From assembly GCF_023065955.2 (NCBI RefSeq), contig NW_026622874.1, forward strand, positions 79,754,917 to 79,818,916: DNA of 64,000 nt. Direction: 5' to 3'. Numbering within the stretch: position 1 is the stretch's first letter; every line of letters starts with the position of its first letter. Positions 23,699 through 34,182 of this stretch are shown in pieces. The stretch comes from Ursus arctos. Taxonomy: Eukaryota; Chordata; Mammalia; Carnivora; Ursidae. A program made the position numbers and the translations under genes. Under the pieces are notes generated by a model. The model did not search any database. It worked only from the letters and a program-made list of their open reading frames with translations, and had not been told where the DNA came from.

Positions 23699-23785
23699 GT
23701 GGAATTTGTCTCAGAACCGCCCAAAACCATCACTGGCAAGATTAAAAGGAGTGACCTTTGGAAAAAGGAGTTCAGTCAGATGTAA
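23699..23785 (+). CDS. ACSM-family acyl-CoA synthetase, last coding exon
   Basis: Medium-chain acyl-CoA synthetases of the ACSM family are mitochondrial matrix enzymes that activate fatty and aromatic acids with ATP. This exon follows a good acceptor (TTTATCCTTGACCAG) and encodes 28 residues beginning [17 protein letters not shown] and ending KKEFSQM, then TAA at 23783. The PKT-x-x-GK segment is the adenylate-forming-enzyme carboxy motif; its lysine in GK is the catalytic lysine, and it is kept. In ACSM genes the last exon usually begins at this VEF point in phase 0. A poly(A) signal AATAAA follows at 23991. Odd points are that the family ELPKT is EPPKT here and LRKKE is LWKKE. No other ACSM exon is seen in the window; upstream exons may lie far 5' or be lost. 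I cannot name the paralogue or say whether it is functional. Confidence 0.75.
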   Translation: MEFVSEPPKTITGKIKRSDLWKKEFSQM

Positions 23786-24015
23786 TCAGCAAAACCCTCA
23801 GAAACCACTGTGTCATCTTTGCCAAATCCCTGGCTGCCTCAGTTTCCCCACTATGGAGAGTGTGAGGGGGGGAGTGTTGGACGTTGATTTGTAAGAGCAC
23901 CACATTTCAGCATTTTTGTTCTTTTAAATTAATGTCAGTTACTCTCCTGCTTCCAAGTCCCCGAGTGAGCGCTCAGAATGTGGCTGGGGTAATAAACGGA
24001 TATCAGCATCCAAGG
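23786..24015 (+). other. Probable 3' UTR of the ACSM exon, with AATAAA
   Basis: This is non-coding sequence downstream of the TAA. The canonical AATAAA at 23991-23996 is followed by a TTGTGTTGTGCTTTT GT-rich region at about 24020, as expected for a cleavage site. Confidence 0.55.
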
Positions 24016-26397
24016 GGACTTGTGTTGTGCTTTTATTCTGTGAATGAACCAGTGCTAAATGCTGTCCTTCCATGATTCTCCCCAAGCCCCAGCAGAGAGG
24101 ACTCTCGGGCCAGATTCTCCTCCTGGTTCCAGGGGCCCTGGGTGACTCCTTTTGTCTATTCAACAACCAGGACACAGAGATCTGGGGAGGGACCCTTCCT
24201 TGGCCCCAGGTGTCCACCTCTGCCTGGCTTGCCCATGCCCTGCTAGAGGGTGAGGTCAAGGCCAGAGCTAGTGAGGTGGCTGGGGAAGGGGAAGGGGCCG
24301 AGGGCAGCCCAGCCTGGTGAGTCCACTTGGCTGCCAGACCATTCTTCACTGCTCCATCCAGCCTCCCATGGATCTGCTCCCTTTGCTGCCTCTGAATGCT
24401 GCTGCTGCTGCTGTTGCTTCCAGATGCCAGCCTTTATCAGCACAGGTGTGGGAGGGATCTGCCCTGTGGGGACCCAGGAATCCTGTAAGACTCCTCCAGT
24501 CCTTTCCAGGGGTGCCCAATCCCCCATTCCTTCCAAGGTAAGCCCAGGAGCTGCATTTCTCAGCCCTCCCTAGGGGACCCCACTCACTCACCCTTCCCAG
24601 GGCCCAGGAATCCCTCAGCCTCGCCAGGGGCCCATAACTCTGTCCACTCTTCATGACCTCCTCCTGCCATCTGGAGCCTGAGAGATGATGTGTGCAAAGC
24701 ACACGACTTAGCACAGGCCTGACACAGGAGGGACCTGTGGTTGTCACCAGTGCAACACTGGTGTGACATAACAGCTGACGTGAGGCACCAGATCTGGGAG
24801 ACACTTGCCCCATGGAGACGATGATACTGATGTCCAAAGGTGCTCAGCATGTGTCTTTCACTTGGCCTCCGCACAGTTACGGACACAGGCGTGGACACTC
24901 GCAGTTCACTGAAGGAAACCAGCCCAGGGTCACACAGCTGGTAAGCAGCACAGCTGGATCTCAAACTCTCGGCTCCCGGCCCTGTCTCCAGGGGCCACGA
25001 AGGGCTTTGTGGATGGGAGGCTGACACTGGCTTTGGGGACACTTTTCACCTCCATGAGTGATCTCACCTGTTTGATGCCCCCAAACTCTGTTCACTGCTT
25101 CTTCTTTCCCTGCTCCCTGTTCCAGTTATAATCAGGTGACCCTGGCCATCCTTCATGGAATTCCCTAGTCCCCCTTATAGCCTGGGCCTCTCTCTGTTCA
25201 CTTTTGGGCTAGTCTGACTCCACCCCTTCTGTAGCTGGTCTCTCCTTCTATAACCAGGACTGCCCAACTCTGGGGCTCTTGAGGCCTGCAATGGCATCTA
25301 AACAGAATTTAATACTAATGTTTTGTGATCCTTCTTTTGTTTTTGTTCGCTTGTTTTTTTATCGTTTCTCTATATTTATGTTAAAGATACTGTTTTCCTA
25401 GTTTAGCAGAGCTAGAATGGTTCCTATTTACAAGAAATTTGCAAAATAATGAAGTGGTGGTTTGTAGAGCACTGATTTTCAGCTGCCTTGGGCCTGAATG
25501 AGTTGGGGAAACATTGTGTTAGTCCTAGAGAGAAACAGTTTAGGAAGTGCCGCTCAGGACAGGGCCCAGGAGAGATGATCACAGGGGTTCATCGAGTAAC
25601 CTGGGCCCCTGGATCTCCCAGGAGAGAAGCTGGTGAACGTTTTCTCTTAAAATGCTCTCATTCCTGGAGGTCCCAGGAGATCCCATGAGAGTCAGCTTGG
25701 ATTGATTCCCTGTGTGGTTCATAACGTAAAGCCCAAGCTAATGGGTAGGAGGGTCATAGAGATAAGTGACAGATCTACCGCTGTTTGCAGTATTAAAATG
25801 TCTTGGTCAATTAGGGATGATTTTGAGACCGTACAATCTTCTCACACCAATATTCCAGGAATTTCTGTCCAGAAGACGTATTTGATTATAATTTTATGAT
25901 GCTCATTTCACTGAGTTCCAACATCGCTCTTTTTCTTTGGGATTTCTTTACTCTTATTTACAGAGTTACTTCTCAAATTCTAAACATACGGGAATTTCTA
26001 GTTAGCTTTTTATAGTGATTTCTAGCCCATTTTATTACCAAAATGTACTCTGTGTGATTTCACTCCCTGGAAACATTGAAATTTCCCCTGTGGACAAAAT
26101 AAATCGGGTGTATTTTTGTAACTGCACCCTGTGTGCCTACAGTTAATGTGTCCTCCACAGTGGTATAAGGATGTGGACAGATATGTGGAGATAGCTGTGG
26201 GATTCAGATGGTTTGCTTTCAGGACCTACATCTTATGGATGTTCAATCTGCACTGAGTTGCTGAGAGGGGGCTGAAACCTCCCACCCTGCTTGAGTATTT
26301 GATTGTTGTTGCAGTTCTATCCTCCTTTGTTTTTTATGTTGTTCAGCCAATGGCCCTAGGACGGGAGTTGGGAAAGGAAGGAGAGAGCGCCCAGAAG
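24016..26397. other. Non-repetitive spacer with MIR-like fragment
   Basis: No exon is recognised. A MIR-like segment is visible at about 24895-24990 (GGGTCACACAGCTGGTAAGC). A short TGC-trinucleotide run lies at 24398-24414. Overlapping frames on both strands at 24250-24840 are GC-rich chance frames. Confidence 0.4.
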
Positions 26398-26449
26398 AAG
26401 GAAATACATAGCCATCCAAGCCTCACTCAAAAGAATAGAAAAATCTAAA

Positions 26450-27469
26450 ATGCAGTTTTTATATTCTCACCTCCAGAAGCTGGAACAGCAACAGAGGGAC
26501 GGGCCTAATCCACGCATGAGGAAACAGTTGACCAAGATTAGAGCAGAAATCAATGAATTAGAAACCAGGAGTACAGTGGAGCAGATCAACAGAACTAGAA
26601 GCTGGTTCTTTGAGAGAATCAATAAAATTGACAAACCGCTGGCAAGACTTATCCAAAAGAATAGAGAAAGGATCCAAATTAATAAAATTATGAATGAAAA
26701 AGGAGAGTTCACAACCAACACCAATGAAATTGGAAGGATTATTAGAAACATTTATCAACAGCTCTATGCCAATAAATTAAGCAATCTGGAAGAGATGGAG
26801 GCCTTCCTGGAAACCTATAAACTACCAAGACTGAAACAGGAAGAAATTGATTTTTTAAACAGGCCAATTAATTATGAAGAGATTGAGTCAGTGCTAAACA
26901 ACCTTCCAAATAACAAAACTCCAGGCCCGGACGGTTTTCCTGGGGAATTCTACCAAACAGTCAAAGAAGGAATAATACCTATTCTCCTAAAGCTATTTCA
27001 AAAAATAGAAACAGAAGGAAAGCTACCAGACTCATTCTATGAGGCCAATATTACCTTGATCCCCAAACCAGGCAAAGACCCCATCAAAAAGGAGAATTAC
27101 AGACCGATTTCCCTAATGAATATGGATGCCAACATCCTCAACAAGATCCTGGCTAATAGAATCCAACAGTACATTAAAAGGATTATCCATGATGACCAGG
27201 TGGGATTCCTACCTGGGATGCAAGCGTGGTTCAACATTTGCAAATCGATCAACGTGATATATCATATCAACAAGAAAAGACTCAGGAACCATATGAGCCT
27301 CTCAATTGATGCAGAAAAAGCATTTGACAAAATACAGCATCCTTTCCTGATTAAAACCCTTCAGAGTGTAGGGATAGAGGGTACATTCCTCAATCTCATA
27401 AAAACCATCTATGAAAAGCCTACAGCAAATATCATTCTCAATGGGGAAAAGCTGGAAGCCTTTCCCTGA
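26450..27469 (+). pseudogene. L1 ORF2 reverse transcriptase, amino half
   Basis: A 339-codon open frame spans the linker after the endonuclease and the first part of the reverse transcriptase. It contains [26 protein letters not shown] and [11 protein letters not shown], all in family order. It ends at a TGA just before the conserved segment that should precede the catalytic FADD box. The first methionine shown is internal, not a real start. Confidence 0.9.
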
Positions 27470-27596
27470 AGATGAGGAACACGACAAGGATGCCCACTCT
27501 CGCCACTATTATTCAACATAGTACTAGATCCTTGCAACAGCAATCAGACAACAAAAAGGGATAAAAGGTATCCAAATTGGCAAGGAAGAAGTCAAA

Positions 27597-28409
27597 ATGT
27601 CTCTCTTCGCAGATGACATGATACTCTATATGGAAAACCCAAAAGAATCCACTCCCAAACTATTAGAAGTTATAGAGCCATTCAGTAATGTGGCGGGATA
27701 CAAAATCAATGCTCAGAAATCAGTTGCATTTCTATACACAAATACTGAGACTGAAGAAAGAGAAATTAGGGAATCCATCCCATTTACAATAGCACCAAAA
27801 ACCATACGTTACCTTGGAATTAACTTAACCGGAGACGTAAAGGGCCTATATTCTAGAAACTATAAGTCACTCTTGAAAGACATTGAGGAAGACACAAAAA
27901 GATGGAAAATTATTCCATGCTCATGGATCAGAAGAATTAACCTAGTTAAAATGTCCATGCTACCCAGAGCAATCTACACTTTCATTGCTATCCCGATCAA
28001 AACACTGATGACATTTTTCAAAGAACTGGAACAAATAGTCCTTAAATTTGTATGGAACCAGAAAAGGCCCCGGATCGCCAAGGAACTGTTGAAAAGGAAA
28101 AACAAAGCTGGGGGCATCACAATGCCGGATTTTGAGCTGTTCTACAAAACTATGATCACAAAGACAGCATGGTACTGGCACAAAAACAGACTCATAGACC
28201 AATGGAACAGAATAGAGACTCCAGAAATGGACCCTCGACTCTTTGGGCAACTAATCTTTGATATAGCAGGAAAAAACATCCAGTGGAAAAAAGACAGTCT
28301 CTTCAATAAATGGTGCTGGGAAAATTGGACAGCTACATGCAAAAGAATGAAACGACCAATCTCTCACACCATACACAAAAATAAACTCCAAATGGATGAA
28401 AGACCTTGA
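27597..28409 (+). pseudogene. L1 ORF2 reverse transcriptase, FADD half and thumb
   Basis: This continues the same protein after a frameshifted gap of about 130 bp. It opens with [10 protein letters not shown], the catalytic box, then [16 protein letters not shown] and WKIIPCSWI, and ends early in the carboxy third. The catalytic aspartates are present, but the enzyme is split, so it is inactive. Confidence 0.9.
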
Positions 28410-28758
28410 TGTGAGACAGGAATCCATCAAAATTCTAGAGGAGAACATAGGCAGCAACCTCTACATCGGCCAAAGCAACCTTTTTCATGATACATCTCCA
28501 AAGGCAAGAGAAACAAAAGATAAAATGAACTTGTGGGACTTCATCAAGATAAAAAGCTTCGGCACAGCCAAGGAAACAGTCAAAAAAAACTAAGAGGCAG
28601 CCCACGGAATGGGAGAAGATATCTGCAAATGATGCTACAGATAAAAGACTGGTATCTAAGATCTACAAAGAACTTCTCAAACTCAATACACGAGAAACAA
28701 ATAAATAAAAAAATGGGCAGAAGATACGAACAGACACTTTTCCAATGATGACATACAA

Positions 28759-29541
28759 ATGGCTAACAGACGCATGAAAAAATGTTCAAAATCATTATCC
28801 ACCAGGGAAATTCAAATCAAAACCACACTGAGATACCACCTTATTCCAGTTAGAATGGCAAAAATTGACAAGGCGAGAAACAACAATTGCTGGAGAGGAT
28901 GTGCAGAAAGGGGATCCCTCCTACATTGTTGGTGGGAATGCAAGTTGGTACAGCCACTCTGGAAAACAGTGTGGAAGTCCCTTAAAAAGTTAAAAATTGA
29001 GGGGCGCCTGGGTGGCACAGCGGTTAAGCATCTGCCTTCGGCTCAGGGCGTGATCCCGGCGATCTGGGATCGAGCCCCACATCAGGCTCTTCTGCTATGA
29101 GCCTGCTTCTTCCTCTCCCACTTCCCCTGCTTGTGTTCCCTCTCTCGCTGGCTGTCTCTATCTCTGTCAAATAAATAAAAAAATCTTTAAAAAAAAAAAA
29201 AGTTAAAAATTGAGGTACCCTATGACCCAGCCATTGCACTACTGGGTATTTACCCCAAAGATGCAGACGTAGTGAAGAGAAGGGCCATATTCACCCCAAT
29301 GTTCATAGCAGCATTGTCCACAATAGCTAAATCGTGGATGGAACCGAGATGCCCTTCAACAGATGACTGGATTAAGAAGTTGTGGTCCATATATACAATG
29401 GAATGTTACTCCACTATCAGAAAGAACGAATTCTCAACACTTGCTGCAACATGGACGGCACTGGAGGAGATAATGCTAAGTGAAATAAGTCAAGCAGAGA
29501 AAGACAATTATCATACGATTGCTCTCATCTATGGAACATAA
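28759..29541 (+). pseudogene. L1 ORF2 carboxy-terminal region, split by SINE
   Basis: The frame at 28759 carries the cysteine-rich CWRGC and CWWECK segment. After the SINE, the frame at 29272-29541 gives the final segment with [14 protein letters not shown] and the typical last residues. The SINE at 29002 separates the two parts. Confidence 0.88.
29002..29200 (+). mobile_element. Can-SINE, plus strand, inserted in L1 ORF2
   Basis: This is a complete young-type element: GGGCGCCTGGGTGGCACAGC head, tRNA-like body, 'CTATGAGCCTGCTTCTTCC', CTCTCGCTGGC linker, AAATAAATAAAA tail. The 18 bp direct repeat AAAAAGTTAAAAATTGAG on both sides (ending 29001 and 29214) is an exact target-site duplication. 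Confidence 0.97.
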
Positions 29542-29811
29542 GAACTAGGAAGATCGGTAGGGGAAGAAAGGTATAAAGAATGGGGGGTAATTAGAAGGAA
29601 TGAAGCATGAGAGACTATGGACTTTGAGAAACAAACTGAGGGCCTCAGAGGGGAGGGGGTGGGGGAATTGCATAGACTGGTGATGGGTAGTAAGGAGGAC
29701 ACGTATAGCGTGGTGCAGTGGGTGTTATACGCAACTAATGAATTATCAAACTTTACATCAGAAACCAGGGATGTACTGTATGGTGACTAACATAATATAA
29801 TTAAAAAACAT

Positions 29812-29821
29812 TAAAATAAAA

Positions 29822-29852
<31 letters not shown>

Positions 29853-29880
29853 AATAAATAAATAAATAAATAGATAGAAA
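29812..29880. repeat. AAAT microsatellite (L1 tail)
   Basis: AAAT repeats with minor interruptions form the 3' tail of the plus-strand L1. Confidence 0.9.
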
Positions 29881-30445
29881 AAAAGAGGGAACAGGGACCT
29901 GGGTTGGGAGGGAGCAGAAACAAGAAGGTCTGCCAACGTTCCAGAGAAGACCTGTCGTTGGGATGGTGTGTGGTGAGACGACAGTTGGGAAGCGGTTACT
30001 TACAAACGAGGTCACACGGGGTGTCCGTTATGATGTACCAGGGGCAAAGGCAGCTGATTGGTCGAGAGAAAGTATACAGTCTCTGCGTTGCTAAGGATAC
30101 CTTCAGTCAGGTGAAGGCTTGGAAGAAGGTGAATCCTCCTCCAATCGTTTAACCTGCTACTGTATCCTGCTGACCTAGTGATTTACTAACCTGCTGACCT
30201 ACTAACCTTTCTGAACCCTCCTGCCTCCCCTTGAGTACTTGATCTGACCCTGACACTGTCCGAGACCTCCTCTTGTCCTGACAAACGCCTTCCCCAATCC
30301 TACCCTCTATTTCCACCTTACCCCCATCCCTATTTACCACCCTATCCCCTCCCACCACTCCCTACCCCACCCACCCCCACTTCCACACCACCCCCGATCT
30401 CCACCTCCTCCCTGGTGCCCCAGCACCCCTTGAAAGCGCCAGGAG
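29881..30445 (+). promoter_or_regulatory. Candidate promoter and 5' leader of the TANGO1-like gene
   Basis: An inverted CCAAT box (ATTGG, 30057-30061) and an RFX X-box-like site GTTGCTAAGGATAC (30087-30100) lie about 350-390 bp before the candidate first coding exon. A strongly C-rich strand follows at 30240-30420. No TATA box is evident at a fixed distance. RFX-type sites are common in promoters active in testis and ciliated cells, so such expression is possible. This is inference from motifs only. Confidence 0.3.
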
Positions 30446-30511
30446 ATGAAGATGCAGAGGCTGCTCTTCTGGCTTCTCTTGCTCCAATGTCCCAGTTACC
30501 CAAACCCAAAT
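30446..30511 (+). CDS. Candidate exon 1: signal peptide
   Basis: ATG at 30446 opens a 22-codon stretch starting MKMQRLLFWLLLLQCPS, with a basic start, a leucine-rich core and a polar end: a classic signal-peptide shape. It ends in phase 0 at a consensus donor (GTGAGT at 30512). Joining to the transmembrane exon at 33895, also phase 0, keeps frame. Full-length TANGO1 also begins with a short signal-peptide exon, but no SH3 exon is found after this one. It could instead belong to another gene or be chance; the start and donor are convincing, the link to the next exon is inference. Confidence 0.45.
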
Positions 30512-30551
30512 GTGAGTTAACATGGCACTTCAGTGGTGTCTTCCTTCTTTT

Positions 30552-30757
30552 CTTTTTTTTAAGATTTGATTTATTTGAGAGAGAGAAAGGGCACAGGTGC
30601 AGAGGGAAGGGCAGAGGGTGAGGGACAGAGAGAATCCCAAGCCAGCTGTGTGGTGAGCCCAGAGCCTAAAGAGGGGCTCAATCTCAGGACCATGAGATCA
30701 CGACTTGATCCAAACCAAGACTTTGTCACTTAACTGACTGAGCCACCCAGGTGCCCC
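30552..30757 (-). mobile_element. Can-SINE, minus strand, just after exon 1
   Basis: It shows a poly(T) run, AAGATTTGATTTATTTGAGAG, GA-rich linker, and the end GAGCCACCCAGGTGCCCC. The 12 bp GTGTCTTCCTTC appears near both sides (30537 and 30771), a likely target duplication with a short extra segment on the right. Confidence 0.88.
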
Positions 30758-30782
30758 AAAGCTGCTGGTAGTGTCTTCCTTC

Positions 30783-31332
30783 CTAGTGGGTTCTTTGACA
30801 CGGTGGTTAAATAACAGCTTTTTCCTGGGGTTCTTGATGGGAACTTCAGAAGACCTTCACATTTCCCTGAAGACCGAGCACCACAGGGCAGGTTTCTCGG
30901 TCAGCCTGAAGGGGTTGTGGCCACAACTGTCCACACCAAGTTCTACATCCTGTCTGCGCTGCTTGGTCCAAAAACCACAGTGCTGGCAGGATGGAAACCT
31001 GAAAATACTAGGTTTATGGTGTCAAGAAGGAAGGATTTGTGAAGATACGAAAAGCCATTGAGCTCTTTGTCTTAAAGAGGGGGCTTAGATGATATGTACA
31101 TTATATCTCATTAAAATTGTCCTTAAAAATGTCAGGAACTCGAATTTAATAGGAACTATGGGTATTAGACTGGCTTCTGGAAGCCCGGTGAAGCTGCTGC
31201 TTCAAGCCTTGTAAGTTTAGGGTCCATCTTATGTGTAGTTTGTTTTCCTATCAGCACATTGTTGATATTTGTGGAGTTTGGCAGCCCTGGGAACAAAGAT
31301 ATCTCAAGCATTGGTGTTGGGACTAGAGTGTT
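30783..31332. other. Intron sequence, nothing recognised
   Basis: No exon with matching phase or TANGO1 SH3-domain resemblance is seen here. Confidence 0.4.
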
Positions 31333-31348
31333 AAAAAGTGAAATGTCC

Positions 31349-31552
31349 TGGGCGCCTGAGTAGCGCAGTCATTAAAGCGTCTGCCTTCGGCTCAGGGCGT
31401 GATCCCGGCGTACCGGGATCGAGTCCCACATCGGGCTTCTCCGCTATGAGCCTGCTTCTTCCTCTCCCATTCCCCCTGCTGTGTTCCCTCTCTCACTGGC
31501 TGTCTCTCTGTCACTCTGTCACATAAATAAATAAAATCTTAAAAAAAAAAAA
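31349..31552 (+). mobile_element. Can-SINE, plus strand, young type
   Basis: It has the head GGGCGCCTGAGTAGCGCAG, tRNA-like body, 'CTATGAGCCTGCTTCTTCC' and an AAATAAATAAAATC tail with poly(A). The exact direct repeat AAAAAGTGAAATGTCCT at both ends is the target-site duplication. Confidence 0.95.
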
Positions 31553-31564
31553 AGTGAAATGTCC

Positions 31565-32756
31565 TTTGTGCTCCATGCTTCCTGGTTTGTTGACTTTTAA
31601 CAAGTTCTGAGTCAGCCCTTTCCTTCTGGTCTTGGAGGCTGTCCCCAGGGACTCTGTGTCCCACCAGGTCCATGGGAGCCCTGAGACGCCCAGCAGACAC
31701 TAAGTGACCTTATTCTGCTGAGACATTTGTCATGGGAAAATCACTAGGAGTGGTGGGATCAGGAAGTGAATGAGTTGTCGTCCTTTCTTAGGCCAAGTAT
31801 GTACAGAGTGTTGATTTCCCCAAAGTAAAAAGGTCCTGAACGTCCTTAGGATTGTCCAAATATAAAGAAATACCTGGTTTCCAGTGTGAATATTTCATTT
31901 TGTCATTAAAAAGTAAAACCTGTACCCTCAGGAGAGAAAGAAAGAGACAGACAGGGAACACCCCTAGAAATAAGTAGACTTCTTTAGATCGGCTTGCACC
32001 AGATTCTTACAGAGAGATCTGGAAAGTGTCAGTAGTCAGGAAGGATCCTTATATTGAGGCAGAATCATTCCACACAAATACCTCCAGTCAAAATAGACTC
32101 TGTTCTGTTTCTTTTGAGTCTTCAAAGGAGGACATTTCTTGGTAGTCTTGATTGGAATTATTCCCCTCTACCCAGTCATCATCTCAACTGCATCAGTTCA
32201 GCTTTCTCACCCTGCCTCATTTCTGGGCTCTTGCATGAACTAACTGGTCTTGCATTTCCCACCTCCACCTGCTCATGGCCACTGTCCCTGAAAACCTAGT
32301 GTTATTGGCCCCATTGGATGTCATCCAGTTAAGAGTCAGCTGCTGGTCAGCATCCAGACAGCTGCCAGATGTACCGAGTGCCCACGACTGGGGGTGTTTT
32401 ACATTCATGACAAGATGGCCTCTGTCTTGTGTGCAATTGATCCCCGTGATCAACCATAGTGCTGACAGCTACTGCTCTCTTTCAGACAGTGGCTATTCAA
32501 AGACAGTGTATGTTTCCACCAGCACACATTTTCCTGACCTCAGCAGTGAGGGCTGAAGATGGAAATGTTATAGATTTCAGGGGCTACTTTCTAGAGAGTT
32601 GTGTTTGCACAAAATTCAAGCTTGGTGTGAGTTAGTACAAATTGCATCGTGAACGTCTTTTCTCCTGAAATACTTATAACTCTAGTTTTTGTAAAATGAG
32701 ATGTGTTCTTTATTTTGGGGTCCATATCTAGGAATTTAGTATTCTTTTAGAATTCA
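31565..32756. other. Intron sequence, nothing recognised
   Basis: The frames at 32054-32299 and 32275-32556 lack splice context and family resemblance. Confidence 0.4.
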
Positions 32757-32937
32757 GGGGCCTCTGGATGGTTCATGCAGTTAAACGTCTACCTTAGGCT
32801 TGGGTCATGATCCCAGGGTCCTGGGATTGAGCCCTGTCTGGCTTCCTGTTCAGAGGCAGTCGGCTTCCTCCTTTCCCTCTGCCCCTCCCCCAGCTCATGC
32901 TCTCTCTCTTTCAAATAAATAAATGCAATCTTTTATT
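32757..32937 (+). mobile_element. Can-SINE, plus strand, old
   Basis: The head is damaged (GGGCCTCTGGATGGTTC), but the body GATCCCAGGGTCCTGGGATTG, the CCTCCCCCAGCTCATGCTC linker and an AAATAAATAAATGCAATC tail are clear. Confidence 0.8.
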
Positions 32938-33600
32938 TTAATGTTTTCTCTCTTTAAAAAGTTAAATTTTATAATTGCTACTGACTGATTTAGTTACAAT
33001 ACTAAGAAATAGGAACATGGATTCCTTTCATTGGCTTTTTGGAGATAGGTGTTCGAGTAACTAAAACCTCACAGATATCCTCAAAATATCACCTGATGAT
33101 GCAAATCTTTATGTACTTCAGAAATCTGATGTTTTGGACTGTGATTCAGAAACAAAGTGAGCATTGAAAGAAAACATCAATGTTTTCAGAAACCAAACAA
33201 TAACTATAATTTATTTTTGTTGGAATAACAATCCCATGTTATATTAATGAGTTAATGAGAAACCTCCTGTCTGTCTCACTTATGTCCTTATCTGAACATC
33301 TGTCCATATAACATTCTCATTTTTATCTCTAGTACATGTTTTATTCTTGCTTTCTCCTGTTTTTCCATACATGTTGGGTGTATTTTTTGAAATGTTCCAA
33401 AGGAGTTTATCCAGGTCCTTCATGGATGTACAATAGAAGTCACTGACTTCTTACCTACTCTAAATTTACATTTACTTGCATTGTCTATTTTATTTTGACT
33501 TATAAATTCTTAAGTTCTGTTAGCTATAGAAAAAATATCTGCAATGTGCTTGTAGGGAAAATAAAATCTCTTAAGATTTGCCTATTAGATTTTTCCTACA
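32938..33600. other. AT-rich intron sequence, nothing recognised
   Basis: I see no features that I can support in this AT-rich stretch. Confidence 0.4.
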
Positions 33601-33890
33601 GCTTCCATGTTGTATGATCACAACATCTTTTTAAAGAATACAGTTTGTTGATATTTGACATAGGTAAGCAGCAATGAAACCATCACCAAGTAAGAGAGCA
33701 AACACACTCATCAGTCCCCAAAGTTGGCCCCTGCTCCTTTGTAACCCCTCTGTGCTCCTTCTCCTCCAGGAGGAGGCAGTTGAGAGGTGTGCTTACTTCC
33801 TGGAGGCTGGTGGGGAGTCTGTGAAGTTGATTCCTTGTGACATATACATTGTGAATGTCGTTGAGATTCTTCATTATCTCAAATGTTATT
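33600..33890. mobile_element. Possible old L1 3' fragment
   Basis: The phrase TTTGACATAGGTAAGCAGC...GAAACCATCACCAAG with following CCCCTGCTCCTTTGTAACCC resembles a common degraded L1M 3' segment. The assignment is from memory and weak. Confidence 0.35.
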
Positions 33891-33894
33891 TCAG

Positions 33895-34026
33895 GTTGTC
33901 CACGTTGTGCCTGACCGTTTCATTCTCGGCCTTGATGGGGCTGGAGTTCTGTGGAACTTTGCCATTCTTACTGGCTATTTGGGCATTTGTGCCTTTCTCA
34001 TTTACATCTGGAGAACCGTCCTCGCT
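33895..34026 (+). CDS. TANGO1-like exon 2: transmembrane segment
   Basis: The acceptor is TTATTTCAG and the donor GTAAGT (34027). The 132 bp exon is phase 0 at both ends and encodes 44 residues. A polar stretch (VVHVVPDRF) precedes one hydrophobic membrane span, roughly residues 19-38, which ends at IWRTVLA. In TANGO1 the same position has LWRTVL right after the membrane span, and the preceding segment starts with a similar V-A-x-x-P-D pattern. The exon therefore anchors the protein in the ER membrane with the coiled coils on the cytosolic side. Confidence 0.85.
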
Positions 34027-34182
34027 GTAAGTATACCAAAGTACCTGATATACTTTTATTCATAAATAAGCAGAAAATTTTATAGTCACTGGACATTTTT
34101 ATATCCATTCAGTACTAAAAATTTCCCTCTAATAATGTCAATTTTGATTATCACCTAGATTGAAATAGTTTTAAATTTCTTT

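Larger units (their letters stand above)
26398..29880 (+). mobile_element. 5'-truncated L1, plus strand, with AAAT tail
   Basis: It starts within ORF2 downstream of the endonuclease and runs through reverse transcriptase, carboxy-terminal region and 3' untranslated region to an AAAT-repeat tail at 29812-29880. A SINE interrupts it at 29002-29200. Frames are broken at about 27470-27597, 28409 and 28590 onwards. Confidence 0.93.

Noticed and set aside
24250..24840. Overlapping GC-rich frames on both strands near 24.3-24.8 kb
   Set aside because: Long frames on both strands are expected from GC content; no motif, splice site or family resemblance was found.
26450..28409. Long open frames at 26.4-28.4 kb as a host gene
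   Set aside because: They are L1 ORF2 reverse transcriptase ([17 protein letters not shown]) with frameshifts, inside a 5'-truncated L1 with an A-rich tail.
33674..33894. 118-codon frame beginning at 33674 as an upstream extension of the transmembrane exon
   Set aside because: It reads through the acceptor TTATTTCAG in a different frame from the exon and resembles a degraded repeat.
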